Of a DNA stretch of 64,000 bases, positions 1 to 8,334 are shown piece by piece (positions within the stretch are counted from its first letter, which is position 1; every line of letters starts with the position of its first letter). The DNA lies in contig NZ_SLXP01000007.1 in the NCBI RefSeq assembly GCF_004343075.1, forward strand, positions 62,001-126,000. Reading direction: 5' to 3'. The DNA comes from Rhodovulum marinum. GTDB lineage: Bacteria; Pseudomonadota; Alphaproteobacteria; Rhodobacterales; Rhodobacteraceae. The notes below the pieces were generated by a model, which made no database searches, had not been told where the DNA came from, and saw only the letters and a list, made by a program, of their open reading frames with translations. A program made the position numbers and the translations under genes.

Positions 1-578
1 TGAAAGCCCCAGCTGACCCCCAACGTGCGCACGCCCGCCGCGCGCCCCATCTCGATGTCGAATTCCGTGTCGCCGATCATCACCGCGCGGTCCGGCGCGA
101 CCCCGGTCTCCTCCAGCGCCGCCAGCACCATCGCCGGGTGCGGCTTGGACGGGTGGTTGTCCGAGACCTGCGTGGTCACGAAATGATGGCCCAGCCCGTG
201 CGCCTCGAGCAGGTGATCCAGACCCCGCCGCGACTTGCCCGTGGCGATGCCCAGCAGGTTGGTCTCGACCGCGGCCAGCGCCTCGACCGCGTCGCGCGCG
301 CCCGGGTAAAGCGGCGAGGCGGCATTGCCGACCCTCAGCGCGAAGAACCGCTCGCGGTAGCGATCCACCATGCGCGCGCGGGTCGGTTCGGGCAGGTCCG
401 GGGCCAGCTGCGCCAGCCCCACCGGCAACGACAGGCCCACCACGCCCAGGATATCTGCCAAGGGCGGCACGGGCAGCCCCTCGCCCTCGAAGGCGGCGGC
501 CATCGCCGCGGCGATATGCGACTGGCTGTCGACCAGCGTGCCATCCACGTCGAAGATCACCAGCCTGAGGTCGGTCAT
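1..578 (-). CDS. HAD-family hydrolase, phosphoglycolate phosphatase-like (3' end beyond window)
   Basis: The reading frame starts at the ATG at 578 and runs off the left edge, so only the first ~192 residues are present. The N-terminus has the HAD motif DVDGT (D10 nucleophile, D12), a helical cap region, and the later motifs TGKS, SKPHP and a GDTEFD-like motif III/IV. These are the signature of Gph/PGMB-type phosphatases that dephosphorylate small phosphorylated metabolites in the cytosol. The start overlaps the rluC stop by 4 bp (ATGA), so it is translationally coupled to rluC in the same operon. Substrate cannot be set from sequence; the similarity to phosphoglycolate phosphatase is at family level only. 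Confidence 0.85.
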   Translation of the reverse strand, partial: MTDLRLVIFDVDGTLVDSQSHIAAAMAAAFEGEGLPVPPLADILGVVGLSLPVGLAQLAPDLPEPTRARMVDRYRERFFALRVGNAASPLYPGARDAVEALAAVETNLLGIATGKSRRGLDHLLEAHGLGHHFVTTQVSDNHPSKPHPAMVLAALEETGVAPDRAVMIGDTEFDIEMGRAAGVRTLGVSWGF

Positions 579-1618
579 TCGAGATCCTCGAACGGGTCGG
601 CGGGCACATCGGCCTCGGCCCATCCCAGCATGTCCCAGGTGCGGCGCATGTGTTCGGGCAGCGGCGCGGTGATCGCCAGCGCGCGCCCCGTCACCGGGTG
701 AACCAACCGCACCGACCGCGCGTGCAGGTGCAGCTTGCGGCTGATCTCGCCGCCCAGCTGCGCGCCCCAGCCCTCGCCCTCGTTGACCTGGCCCGAACCG
801 CCATACTTGCCATCCCCCACGATCGGGTGGCCGATCTCGGCCATGTGCGCGCGCAGCTGGTGGGTGCGGCCCGTGACGGGCACCAGCGCGCACCACGACA
901 CCCGCTTGCCCAGCGAGGACAAGACCGCGTAATCGGTGACCGCCCGCTTGGCCCCGGGGGTGCCATCCACCGCATCGGGCAGGATGCAGTGCATCTTCTC
1001 GCCCTCGCCGCCCTTGCCATGGCCCGGCGCCTTGACCAGCCCGTAACGGATCGTGCCCATCGCCGGGCTGGGCGTGCCTGCCACCGCCGCCCAGTAGATC
1101 TTGCGCGTCTCGCGCGCCCGGAACGCCGCGGTCAGCGCCTTGGCCATGGCGCGGGTGCGCGCCAGCAGCAATACGCCCGAGGTGTCGCGGTCCAGCCGAT
1201 GCACCAGCCGCGGCTTGTCCTCGGCCCCGAAGCGGAGCGCCTCGGCCAGCCCGTCCACGTGGCGGCTCTGCCCGCTGCCGCCCTGCACCGGCAGGCCGGG
1301 CGGCTTGTTCAGCGCGAGGATGTGGTCGTCGCGATAGATCACGCAGCCGCGGATCATCGCGGCATCGGCCTCGCTGACCGCGGGGCGCGGCGCGGCCGGC
1401 GCGGCACCGGGCTCGGGCAGCGGCGGAATGCGCACCTGCTGGCCCTCGTCCAGCCGGGTCGCGGGCTTGACCCGGCCACCATCCACCCGGATCTCGCCCT
1501 TGCGGCACATCTTCTCGATCCGGCCCTGGGAGACGTGCGGGAACCGCCGGCGGAACCAGCGGTCCAGCCGCTGGTCGCCCTCGCCCGCGGCGACGGTCAG
1601 GGTCTGCACCCCGCTCAT
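575..1618 (-). CDS. rluC: RluA-family 23S rRNA pseudouridine synthase (RluC-like)
   Basis: 347-residue protein starting at MSGVQTLTV. An S4 RNA-binding domain lies at about residues 10-65, followed by the pseudouridine synthase domain with the catalytic motif HRLDRDTSG (catalytic Asp at about D143). Family members isomerise specific uridines in 23S rRNA; RluC modifies positions near the peptidyl-transferase centre. The frame stays open upstream to 1888, but that part lies over crcB; the ATG at 1618 overlaps the crcB stop as ATGA, which argues for it as the start. RluC rather than RluD or RluA is inferred from length, domain content and the crcB neighbour. Confidence 0.9.
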   Translation of the reverse strand: MSGVQTLTVAAGEGDQRLDRWFRRRFPHVSQGRIEKMCRKGEIRVDGGRVKPATRLDEGQQVRIPPLPEPGAAPAAPRPAVSEADAAMIRGCVIYRDDHILALNKPPGLPVQGGSGQSRHVDGLAEALRFGAEDKPRLVHRLDRDTSGVLLLARTRAMAKALTAAFRARETRKIYWAAVAGTPSPAMGTIRYGLVKAPGHGKGGEGEKMHCILPDAVDGTPGAKRAVTDYAVLSSLGKRVSWCALVPVTGRTHQLRAHMAEIGHPIVGDGKYGGSGQVNEGEGWGAQLGGEISRKLHLHARSVRLVHPVTGRALAITAPLPEHMRRTWDMLGWAEADVPADPFEDLE

Positions 1619-1995
1619 GCGAAAATCCCCCGCGCCAGCCACAGCCCCACCGCGATCGCCGCCAGCGACAGGATCACCGAGGCCGCGACATAGCCCGCCG
1701 CCAGCCCGGCCTGACCGCGCTCGTAGATCGTCATCGCGTCCAGCGAGAAGGCCGAGAACGTGGTGAACCCGCCCAGCAGCCCCGTCATGAAGAACGGCGC
1801 CAGGTGGGTGCCGCCCTTCTTCGCCAGGACCACCACCAGAACGCCCATCAGGAAAGACCCCAGGATGTTCACCGTCAGCGTGCCCCATGGGAATCCCGGC
1901 CCGATCAGGCGAATCGTGGCCACCCCCGTGAGATAGCGCCCCACGGCCCCGATGGCGCCGCCAAGGGCCACCTGCAATATCGTCATGCCGGTCAT
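1615..1995 (-). CDS. crcB: Fluoride efflux transporter CrcB/Fluc
   Basis: 126-residue membrane protein with four predicted helices. It has Fluc-family signatures: GGAIGAVGRYL near the N-terminus, TLTVNILGSFLMG, and GGFTTFSAFS. Fluc proteins work as dual-topology dimers that export fluoride through the inner membrane. The ATG at 1995 follows GGGAGG closely; an alternative ATG at 1986 gives MTILQVAL and a longer spacer. It is translationally coupled to rluC by a 4-bp overlap. No fluoride riboswitch is apparent in the 160 bases upstream, which are filled by the two-hairpin repeat. Confidence 0.92.
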   Translation of the reverse strand: MTGMTILQVALGGAIGAVGRYLTGVATIRLIGPGFPWGTLTVNILGSFLMGVLVVVLAKKGGTHLAPFFMTGLLGGFTTFSAFSLDAMTIYERGQAGLAAGYVAASVILSLAAIAVGLWLARGIFA

Positions 1996-2058
1996 GTGCC
2001 TCCCTTCGCGCCGCGCCCCCCGCTTGTCAACCGTCCCGCGGGCCCGGGACCCGCAGCC

Positions 2059-2147
2059 CGCCTTTTTCTTGGTGCAAATACTCCGGGGGGTCTGGGGGGC
2101 AGAGCCCCCCAGCCGGTCGCCCCGGCGCAAGCCGGGGCGAAACCCCG
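2059..2147 (-). repeat. Two-hairpin intergenic element, copy 1
   Basis: Read on the minus strand, this starts just after the rarA stop. Hairpin 1 (2118-2139) has arms CGCCCCGGC / GCCGGGGCG around a 4-base loop. Hairpin 2 (2092-2112) has arms CTGGGGGGC / GCCCCCCAG around TCT. A run of C/G and the tail GGAGTATTTGCACCAAGAA plus an A-run (2059-2084) follow. The same layout with altered but still paired arms is at 27125-27212, and the tail alone at 62830-62856. It lies 3' of rarA and 5' of crcB in the direction of transcription. Confidence 0.85.
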
Positions 2148-2156
2148 CCAGGGAGT

Positions 2157-3476
2157 CTACCCCTCGCCGCGGCGCTGGGCGCGCAGCTTGGCGAAATAGT
2201 CCAGCCGGCGTTTCAACTCGCGCTCGAAACCGCGCTCCACGGGGCTGTAATAGACCCCGCGCTTCATCCCCTCGGGAAAGTAATCCTGCCCCGAGAATCC
2301 CGCCGCGCTGTCATGGTCGTATTCATAGCCCGCGCCATAGCCCTGATCCTTCATCAGCTTGGTCGGCGCATTCAGGATGTGCTTGGGCGGCGGCTCGGAC
2401 CCGGTGCGTTTCGCCGCCGCGCGGGCGTTCTTGTAGGCCGCGTAGCCCGCGTTCGATTTCGGCGCCAGCGCGAGATACAGCACCGCCTGCGCCAGCGCCA
2501 GTTCGCCCTCGGGCGAGCCGAGCCGCTCGTAGACCTGCCACGCGTCCAGGCACAGCGTCTGCGCCTGGGGATCGGCCAGCCCGATATCCTCGATCGCCAT
2601 CCGCGTGATCCGGCGCGCGAGGAACCGCGGATCCTCGCCGCCTTCCAGCATCCGCGCCAGCCAGTACAGCGCCGCGTCGGGGTCGGACCCGCGCACCGAT
2701 TTGTGCAGCGCCGAAATCAGGTTGTAATGCGCGTCCCCCGACTTGTCGTAGTGCGCGGCGCGTTTCTGCAGGCGCGCGGCCAGCGCCTCGGGGGACAGGG
2801 CGCCCTCGACCTTCCAGGCCGCGACCTGCTCGATCAGGTTCAACAGCGCGCGCCCGTCGCCATCGGCCATCTCCAGCAGTTGCTCGCGCGCGGGGCCGGT
2901 CAGCGGCAGCGCGCGGCCCAGCTCGTGTTCGGCGCGCTGGGCCAGCAACTCCAGATGTGCCAGGTCCAGCCGGTCCAGCACCAGCACCTGCGACCGCGAC
3001 AGCAACGCGGCATTCAATTCGAAACTCGGGTTCTCGGTGGTGGCACCCACCAGCAGGATCGTGCCGTCCTCCATATGCGGCAGGAAGCCGTCCTGCTGCG
3101 CCTTGTTGAACCGGTGGATCTCGTCCACGAACAGCAGCGTGCCTTGCCCGTTCGCGTGGCGCATCCGGGCGGCCTCGAACACCTTTTTCAGATCGGCGAC
3201 CCCGGTGAAGATGGCGCTGATCTGCACGAAATGCAGGTCGGTCTCGTCGGCAAGCAGCCGCGCGATGGTGGTCTTGCCCACCCCGGGCGGTCCCCAGAAG
3301 ATCAGCGAGGACAGCGTCCCCGAGGCCAGCATCACGCCGAGCGGACCGTCCGGGCCCAGGACATGCTCCTGCCCGATCACATCGGCCAGCCGCCGCGGCC
3401 GCAGCCGGTCGGCCAACGGGCGCGGGCCGGCCTTGTGGGGCGTGTCGCCCTCGGTGCGGTCGAACAGATCAGCCAT
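2157..3476 (-). CDS. rarA: Replication-associated recombination protein A (MgsA/RarA AAA+ ATPase)
   Basis: 439-residue AAA+ protein. Walker A is GPPGVGKTT (K68) and Walker B is LLFVDEIHRFNK around residue 115, followed by a sensor-1 region with GATTENPSFE and a C-terminal tetramerisation domain. This is the full-length arrangement of RarA/MgsA/WRNIP1, which acts at stalled replication forks together with RecA and SSB. The start is the ATG at 3476; the protease gene ends 24 bp upstream at 3500, so the two are probably cotranscribed. Nothing in the sequence suggests truncation. Confidence 0.95.
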   Translation of the reverse strand: MADLFDRTEGDTPHKAGPRPLADRLRPRRLADVIGQEHVLGPDGPLGVMLASGTLSSLIFWGPPGVGKTTIARLLADETDLHFVQISAIFTGVADLKKVFEAARMRHANGQGTLLFVDEIHRFNKAQQDGFLPHMEDGTILLVGATTENPSFELNAALLSRSQVLVLDRLDLAHLELLAQRAEHELGRALPLTGPAREQLLEMADGDGRALLNLIEQVAAWKVEGALSPEALAARLQKRAAHYDKSGDAHYNLISALHKSVRGSDPDAALYWLARMLEGGEDPRFLARRITRMAIEDIGLADPQAQTLCLDAWQVYERLGSPEGELALAQAVLYLALAPKSNAGYAAYKNARAAAKRTGSEPPPKHILNAPTKLMKDQGYGAGYEYDHDSAAGFSGQDYFPEGMKRGVYYSPVERGFERELKRRLDYFAKLRAQRRGEG

Positions 3477-3499
3477 GGGCCAAGCCTACGCGAGGCGCA

Positions 3500-4897
3500 T
3501 CAGACACGAAAGCGCAACACGCCGCGCCGCCCGCCGCGCAGGTATTCGACATACCAGCCGCGCCCGCCCTCGCGCGCGGCGGCGGCCACGTCGCCGGTGG
3601 TGCGGACCGTGCGGTCGTTGATCTGCAACAGGATGTCGCCGGCCCGCAGGCCCACGCGCGCTCCGACCTCGCCCGGGTCGGTTACCAGAACGCCCTGCGC
3701 CCCCGAAGGCAGGCCCGCCTCCTCGGCCACGGCGGGGTTGATGGTCACCACCGACAGCCCCGCCAAGACACTGCGGCCCTTTACGGTCACGGGCGCGCGC
3801 GGCGGCGTCTCGGGGGGCGCGATCAGGGCGACGCGCGCCGCGCGCGAACGCCCCTTGCGCAGATAGGTCACCGCGATCTCGCCGCCGACCCCCTCGGCCG
3901 ACAGGCGGAACAGCATCTCTTGCGGCGTGTTCACCGGCGCCCCGCCCAGGTCCAGCACCACGTCGCCCACCTGCAGCCCGGCGCGCGCAAAGGGGCTTTC
4001 GGGGTGCAGGTTCGTCAACACCACGCCCTGCGGCACATCCAGGCCGAACCCTTCGGCAAGACCCGCATCGACCGCTTGCCCGGTGATCCCGGCCCAGGGC
4101 CGCTGGAACCGGTCGCGCCCCGCCCGGGCCTGGTCGACGAAACGCGACACCAGGTTGGCGGGAATGGCGAACCCGATGCCGTTTGACCCGCCCGAGCGCG
4201 ACAGGATCGCGGTGTTGATCCCCACCAGGCGCCCCTGCATATCCACCAGCGCCCCGCCCGAATTGCCCGGGTTGATCGCGGCGTCGGTCTGGATGAAATA
4301 GCCCCGCCCGCCCCCGATCGACAGCGCCGAGCGCGCCAGCCCCGACACGATGCCGGAACTGACCGTCTGGCCGATGCCGAACGGGTTGCCGATGGCCAGC
4401 ACCAGGTCGCCCACCTCGACCGTATCGGAGTCGCGCAAGTCCAGCGCCGGCAGGTCGCGCGCGCCGTCCAGCCGCAGGACCGCGAGGTCGGACTCCTCGT
4501 CGCCCAGCAACACCTGGGCGTCGAATTCCCGCCGGTCGGCGAGAACCACGCGAATCTCGGTGGCCTGGCCCACGACGTGGAAATTCGACACCACCAGCCC
4601 GTCGCCGGACACGATCACGCCCGACCCCAACGAGTTCTGCACCCGCGGCTGCACCCGGCCGAAATTGCGGAACAGGTCGGAAAAGAACGGATCGTCGGCA
4701 AAGGGGCCGGCGCGGCCCTGGACCACGCGGCGGGCATAGATGTTGACCACCGCGGGCGCGGTTTCGCGCACCACGGGCGCAAAGCTGAGGCTGATTTCCG
4801 CCTGGGAGGTCGGCAGGCGGCGGTCTTGCGCGGCCAGCGGGGCCGCGACCAGACACAGGCACAGGCACAGGTGGGAAAGGCTGAAAAGACGGGTCAT
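3500..4897 (-). CDS. Do-family periplasmic serine protease (DegP/DegQ/MucD-like)
   Basis: 465-residue exported protease. The chosen ATG (4897) gives a clear signal peptide (LFSLSHLCLCLCLVAAPLAA, cut near AAQD). The trypsin-like domain has the triad H107 (NFHVV), D137 (SDLAVL) and S213 (NPGNSGGAL), followed by two PDZ domains at roughly 270-360 and 375-460. Do-family proteases degrade or chaperone misfolded envelope proteins in the periplasm. The frame extends 20 codons upstream of this start, but that extension would bury the signal peptide. The assignment to DegP, DegQ or MucD is not resolvable here. Confidence 0.93.
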   Translation of the reverse strand: MTRLFSLSHLCLCLCLVAAPLAAQDRRLPTSQAEISLSFAPVVRETAPAVVNIYARRVVQGRAGPFADDPFFSDLFRNFGRVQPRVQNSLGSGVIVSGDGLVVSNFHVVGQATEIRVVLADRREFDAQVLLGDEESDLAVLRLDGARDLPALDLRDSDTVEVGDLVLAIGNPFGIGQTVSSGIVSGLARSALSIGGGRGYFIQTDAAINPGNSGGALVDMQGRLVGINTAILSRSGGSNGIGFAIPANLVSRFVDQARAGRDRFQRPWAGITGQAVDAGLAEGFGLDVPQGVVLTNLHPESPFARAGLQVGDVVLDLGGAPVNTPQEMLFRLSAEGVGGEIAVTYLRKGRSRAARVALIAPPETPPRAPVTVKGRSVLAGLSVVTINPAVAEEAGLPSGAQGVLVTDPGEVGARVGLRAGDILLQINDRTVRTTGDVAAAAREGGRGWYVEYLRGGRRGVLRFRV

Positions 4898-5000
4898 CGG
4901 CACATTCGGTCCGGATCGGTCATGCAAGGATATGCGCCCGTTCCGCCCCGAGTTCAACGCCCGTCCGGCCCCCGCCCTCGCGGCGGGGACCGGTGCGTGA

Positions 5001-5591
5001 TCAGTGCAGGTTGGCGGCGAAGTTCATCGAGACGACCTGGTTCTTGATCCCGTCGATCTCCAGCACCGGGCCCATCGGGGTCATGTCGATGCCCACGCGC
5101 TTGTACCACAGGGTCCAGTTCGCGTTCAGCAGCGTCAGGCACTGACTGGCGCCCAGGTTCCGCGCGGCCTTGGCCAGTTCCTGGACCAGGTTGAAATAGA
5201 TCGGCCGGCGCTGCGCGAGCGGCACCCGCTGCGACACGAACAGGCGCGAACTTTCCCAGATGGTCTCGGCCACCGGCGCCTCGTCATACAGCAGGTGCGA
5301 CGGGATCGTGTCCAGAAGCCCGCTCTGCGCGTCCCGGATCATGTAGGTATAGATACCGCAACGCGCCGTGGTCGGCGTCAGGCGATTGCCGGCCAGCACC
5401 TGGCCCAGCTCGTCATGCACGACCACCCAGCGGCTGGCCGGCGTGTCGTATTGATCGTATTCCATGCCCATCGCCTCGGGCAGGTCCCATTTGTTGCGCT
5501 CGATGAAAAGCTCGCGACGCGCGCGAAGCATGTTGGCAAACAGCTCGCCATGGTTGTGGAGATTTTCGAAGGAAAGAGTCGTGGTCTGCAT
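5001..5591 (-). CDS. luxI: Acyl-homoserine-lactone synthase (LuxI family)
   Basis: 196 residues, the usual LuxI length. The invariant family residues fall at their canonical numbers: R25/R26, F29, W35, D46, D49, R70 (AGNR), and the ESSR motif (E113, R116). The enzyme makes N-acyl-homoserine lactone from S-adenosylmethionine and acyl-ACP. It follows the luxR gene by 57 bp on the same strand, so the pair likely forms one transcript. In roseobacters luxRI pairs are known beside rluC, crcB and rarA, which matches this locus. The acyl chain made cannot be predicted from the sequence. Confidence 0.93.
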   Translation of the reverse strand: MQTTTLSFENLHNHGELFANMLRARRELFIERNKWDLPEAMGMEYDQYDTPASRWVVVHDELGQVLAGNRLTPTTARCGIYTYMIRDAQSGLLDTIPSHLLYDEAPVAETIWESSRLFVSQRVPLAQRRPIYFNLVQELAKAARNLGASQCLTLLNANWTLWYKRVGIDMTPMGPVLEIDGIKNQVVSMNFAANLH

Positions 5592-5648
5592 AAGAGCCTC
5601 CTGCAGGGTTGGTGGTGTGGTCGTTAACCTTGCGGAAGGCGGTGGCCG

Positions 5649-6260
5649 TCAAAGCAGCCGATAATCCTTTGCGCGCTGAATCGCTTCGGCGGTCGTGCGT
5701 GCCATCAGCCGCTCGCGCGCAGAAGCGAGGCGAGCCTTGAGTGCACTTTCCGAGATCCCCAGCTTGCTGGCTGCGGCCGCATGGCGGTCGCCGTCCGCAA
5801 TGCATTTCAGCGCCTCGACCTGAGCCTTGGTCAGCTCCCCCGGTGGCTCGGTCATGTCGTGCAAACGACGCACGATACCTTCGATCTTGTCGATCTCGGC
5901 ATCCGTGAATTCCCGATCTGCTCGTGCCACGCTTGCAATGGTCCTGGAGGTAATGGGCCCCCAGGAGATCGTCACGCCGAACCTCAGCCCGTACCTCGCG
6001 GCATCTTCGAGGATGCCGAAAGGGTCGGGAATGTTCTCGTTGCTCCACCGTGTCGCGCCGGTGGTTGAAAAGCCCCACGCCACCATCGGATCGCGCAGGA
6101 CGTAGCCATGTTCGGTGTAGTGGGTCAGCCACTCGGGGTCATAGGTCTGAAACGTCATGAGGGGGGACGTGAACCGGATATGAAGTCCGATATTGTACCC
6201 CTTAGGGGCCAAGCCATCGAGGACCCTCAATTCGCGATCAAACACGGACTTTTCGAACAT
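5649..6260 (-). CDS. luxR: LuxR-family quorum-sensing regulator
   Basis: 203 residues. The N-terminal autoinducer-binding domain carries the family residues W44, Y48, D57-P58 and W72. The C-terminal 60 residues form a LuxR/GerE helix-turn-helix (LTKAQVEALKCIADG, followed by a recognition-helix region with SKLGISESALKARL). It is expected to bind an N-acyl-homoserine lactone made by the adjacent LuxI and control target promoters. An imperfect lux-box-like palindrome lies 42 bp upstream at 6302-6319, which would allow autoregulation. The upstream region is clearly richer in A/T than the surroundings. Confidence 0.93.
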   Translation of the reverse strand: MFEKSVFDRELRVLDGLAPKGYNIGLHIRFTSPLMTFQTYDPEWLTHYTEHGYVLRDPMVAWGFSTTGATRWSNENIPDPFGILEDAARYGLRFGVTISWGPITSRTIASVARADREFTDAEIDKIEGIVRRLHDMTEPPGELTKAQVEALKCIADGDRHAAAASKLGISESALKARLASARERLMARTTAEAIQRAKDYRLL

Positions 6261-6301
6261 GACTTTTTAGACAAGTTGCAAGAAACCCAGTCAACCTTAA
6301 A

Positions 6302-6319
6302 TTGTCAGCACGGAGACAA
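6302..6319. promoter_or_regulatory. Candidate lux-box-like operator
   Basis: An 18-bp inverted repeat TTGTC-N8-GACAA lies between the divergent luxR gene and the 61-codon ORF. Size and half-site spacing resemble LuxR-type operators (18-20 bp dyads), and it is placed 42 bp upstream of luxR. On the plus strand it overlaps a possible -35 (TTGTCA) for the small ORF. The half-sites are only 5 bp, so chance occurrence in this A/T-rich gap is possible. Confidence 0.4.
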
Positions 6320-6348
6320 GCCATTTCTATAGTCTAGCGGAGTATTCA

Positions 6349-6534
6349 GTGCGCACAATCCATCCCACTCTTTTCAACAGGTTGATGCGGCTTCCGGCCG
6401 GTATCAGAACTGATCTCCTGGAATTCCTGGGCGCCACGCCGGTCGCCGATGCCCAGCTTGAACGGATGCTGCGGGACGTGGACCACCAGATGGAACAGTC
6501 GCGCAACGCGGACCTGGTCGAGGCGATGGCCTAG
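6349..6534 (+). CDS. Small hypothetical protein, 61 aa
   Basis: The ORF opens with GTG at 6349, preceded by a GGAG about 7 bp upstream, and ends at TAG 6532-6534, 40 bp before a strong terminator. The product is soluble-looking, with a central helix-forming stretch (LLEFLGATPVADAQLERML) and a charged C-terminal half. No family is recognised. Because it is divergent from luxR and shares its control region, it could be a quorum-regulated small protein, but this is inference. The non-ATG start and short length leave some doubt that it is expressed. Confidence 0.55.
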   Translation: MRTIHPTLFNRLMRLPAGIRTDLLEFLGATPVADAQLERMLRDVDHQMEQSRNADLVEAMA

Positions 6535-6574
6535 GGACTTGCGCCCGATGGTCGCCCCGTGGCCCAAAGAACAA

Positions 6575-6601
6575 GGCCCTGCCAACCGGCAGGGCCTTTT
6601 T
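6575..6601. terminator. Bidirectional Rho-independent terminator
   Basis: A perfect 9-bp stem GGCCCTGCC / GGCAGGGCC with loop AACC is followed on the plus strand by TTTTT (6597-6601). On the minus strand the hairpin is followed by TTGTTCTTT. It lies between the 3' ends of the small ORF (6534, plus) and rplQ (6627, minus), so it probably serves both and closes the alpha operon. Confidence 0.85.
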
Positions 6602-6626
6602 ACATGCGAAGCATTGCCGCGCGGGC

Positions 6627-7046
6627 TCACTCCTCGGCGTCGGCCTCGGCAGCCTCGCGCGCGCGGTCGGCCGCGCCCTTCGCCTCGGGGTCGCGGTCGA
6701 CGAACTCGACGATCGCCATCGGCGCCATGTCGCCATAGCGGAAGCCGGCCTTGAGCACGCGGACATAGCCGCCCTGACGCTCGGCATAGCGGGGACCCAG
6801 CACCTCGAAAAGCTTGGCGACATGGGCGTCCTGCTTCAGCTGCGCGGCGGCCTGGCGGCGGGCATGCAGATCGCCCCGCTTGCCCAGCGTCACCAGCTTG
6901 TCGGCGATGCGCTTGAGTTCCTTCGCCTTGGGCAGCGTGGTCTTGATCTGTTCGTGTTCGATGAGCGAGCCGGCCATGTTGGCGAACATCGCCTTGCGGT
7001 GCTCGTGGGTGCGGTTCAGGCGGCGATAGCCGCGGGCGTGACGCAT
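6627..7046 (-). CDS. rplQ: 50S ribosomal protein L17
   Basis: 139 residues beginning [20 protein letters not shown], the characteristic L17 N-terminus, with [20 protein letters not shown] following. L17 is a large-subunit protein near the peptide exit tunnel. It is the last gene of the alpha operon, as in most proteobacteria. The C-terminal ~20 residues are a low-complexity Ala/Glu tail common in alphaproteobacterial L17. It is separated from rpoA by a 156-bp gap occupied by a paired palindromic repeat; the start follows a GGAG-type site (GACGGAGAAAACAG). Confidence 0.97.
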   Translation of the reverse strand: MRHARGYRRLNRTHEHRKAMFANMAGSLIEHEQIKTTLPKAKELKRIADKLVTLGKRGDLHARRQAAAQLKQDAHVAKLFEVLGPRYAERQGGYVRVLKAGFRYGDMAPMAIVEFVDRDPEAKGAADRAREAAEADAEE

Positions 7047-7145
7047 CTGTTTTCTCCGTCTTTGCCCTCTACGGGCGGTTTTGCTTTGTCCGGCGGCCCA
7101 TGCGTGCGGGCCACTCTCCTTGGGGCGGGATGCCCGGGTATTGGC

Positions 7146-7197
7146 GGTGGGTTGGCACCCACCCTACGCCAAACGGGTAGGGTGGGTGAAACCCACC
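7146..7197. repeat. GTAGGGTGGGT palindromic repeat pair (rpoA-rplQ gap)
   Basis: Two inverted copies (7146-7167 and 7177-7197) of a unit built from GTAGGGTGGGTG and AACCCACC face each other across a 9-base loop. They could form one hairpin of about 20 bp, or each unit could fold on its own. The element starts 6 bp downstream of the rpoA stop on the transcribed strand. The same unit recurs at 12384, 16792, 22795 and 31570. Confidence 0.9.
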
Positions 7198-7202
7198 GGT
7201 CC

Positions 7203-8219
7203 TCAGAACTGGTCCTCGAACTTCTTGGCCAGTTCCTCGATGTTTTCCGGCGGCCATTCCTCGACATCCATGCCGAGATGCAGGCCCATGCCCGAAAGCA
7301 CCTCCTTGATCTCGTTCAGCGACTTGCGGCCGAAGTTCGGAGTGCGAAGCATTTCCGCCTCGGTCTTCTGGATCAGGTCGCCGATATAGACGATGTTGTC
7401 GTTCTTCAGGCAGTTCGCGGACCGCACCGACAACTCCAGCTCGTCGACCTTCTTGAGCAGCAGCGGGTTGAACTCCAGCCCCTCGTCCTCGGATTCGCGG
7501 CCGGCCGATTCCGGCTCCTCGAAATTGACGAAGATCGACAGCTGGTCCTGCAGGATCCGCGCGGCAAAGGCCACGGAATCCTCGGGCGTGATCGACCCGT
7601 CGGTTTCGACCTTGAGCGTCAATTTGTCATAGTCGAGCACCTGCCCCTCGCGGGTCGGCTGCACGTCATAGGCCACTTTTTTCACCGGGGAGTAGATCGC
7701 GTCGATCGGAATCAACCCGATGGGCGCGTCCTCGGGTCGATTCTTGTCGGCCGCGACATAGCCCTTGCCGGTGTTCACGGTCAGCTCCATGAACAGGTCG
7801 GCGCCCTCGTCGAGGTGGCAGATCACGTGGTCGCGGTTCAGCACCTCGATGCCCGTGGTTTCCGAGATGTCGCCGGCGGTGACCACGCCCGGCCCCTTGG
7901 CCGAAACCGACAGCCGCTTGGGCCCCTCGACTTCCATCCGCAGCGCCACACCCTTGAGGTTCAGCACCACGTCGGTCACGTCTTCGCGGACCCCCGCGAT
8001 CGACGAGAACTCGTGCAGCACGTTGTCGATCTGGACGCTGGTGATGGCCGCGCCCTGCAGCGAACTCATCAGCACCCGGCGCAGCGCGTTGCCCAGCGTC
8101 AGACCGAAACCGCGTTCCAGCGGTTCGGCGACGACGGTGGCCTGCCGCGCGGGGTCGTTGCCCGGCTTGATTTCAAGCTGGGTCGGCTTGATGAGTTCCT
8201 GCCAGTTCTTGTGGATCAT
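7203..8219 (-). CDS. rpoA: DNA-directed RNA polymerase subunit alpha
   Basis: 338 residues from the ATG at 8219 ([12 protein letters not shown]), preceded by GAGGAGACATCC. The N-terminal domain has the assembly signature [19 protein letters not shown]; the C-terminal domain has the helix-hairpin-helix [17 protein letters not shown] used for UP-element and activator contacts. It is the core polymerase subunit that nucleates assembly of beta and beta-prime. The open frame runs further upstream to 8288 but without ribosome-binding support. It sits in the alpha operon after rpsK. Confidence 0.98.
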   Translation of the reverse strand: MIHKNWQELIKPTQLEIKPGNDPARQATVVAEPLERGFGLTLGNALRRVLMSSLQGAAITSVQIDNVLHEFSSIAGVREDVTDVVLNLKGVALRMEVEGPKRLSVSAKGPGVVTAGDISETTGIEVLNRDHVICHLDEGADLFMELTVNTGKGYVAADKNRPEDAPIGLIPIDAIYSPVKKVAYDVQPTREGQVLDYDKLTLKVETDGSITPEDSVAFAARILQDQLSIFVNFEEPESAGRESEDEGLEFNPLLLKKVDELELSVRSANCLKNDNIVYIGDLIQKTEAEMLRTPNFGRKSLNEIKEVLSGMGLHLGMDVEEWPPENIEELAKKFEDQF

Positions 8220-8334
8220 GGATGTCTCCTCAATTCCTGCCCGTCGCCCATGTCCGAAGCGAAAGACGCCCGAGGGAAATATCGACAAGCCCGGGCCACC
8301 GGCAAAGCGGCGGCCCGGGCGAAAAATCCTGGGA

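Noticed and set aside
1996-2156. Fluoride riboswitch in front of crcB
   Set aside because: The region is occupied by the two-hairpin element; the fluoride riboswitch pseudoknot pattern was not recognised.
4944-4996. GC-rich hairpin after luxI (CCGGTCCCCGCC / GGGCGGGGGCCGG)
   Set aside because: No T-run follows on the minus strand, and such stems are frequent in this high-GC sequence; not listed as a terminator.
7146-7197. Palindromic pairs as CRISPR repeats
   Set aside because: There are only two inverted units per site with a 9-base loop and no regular spacers; they behave as REP-type elements.
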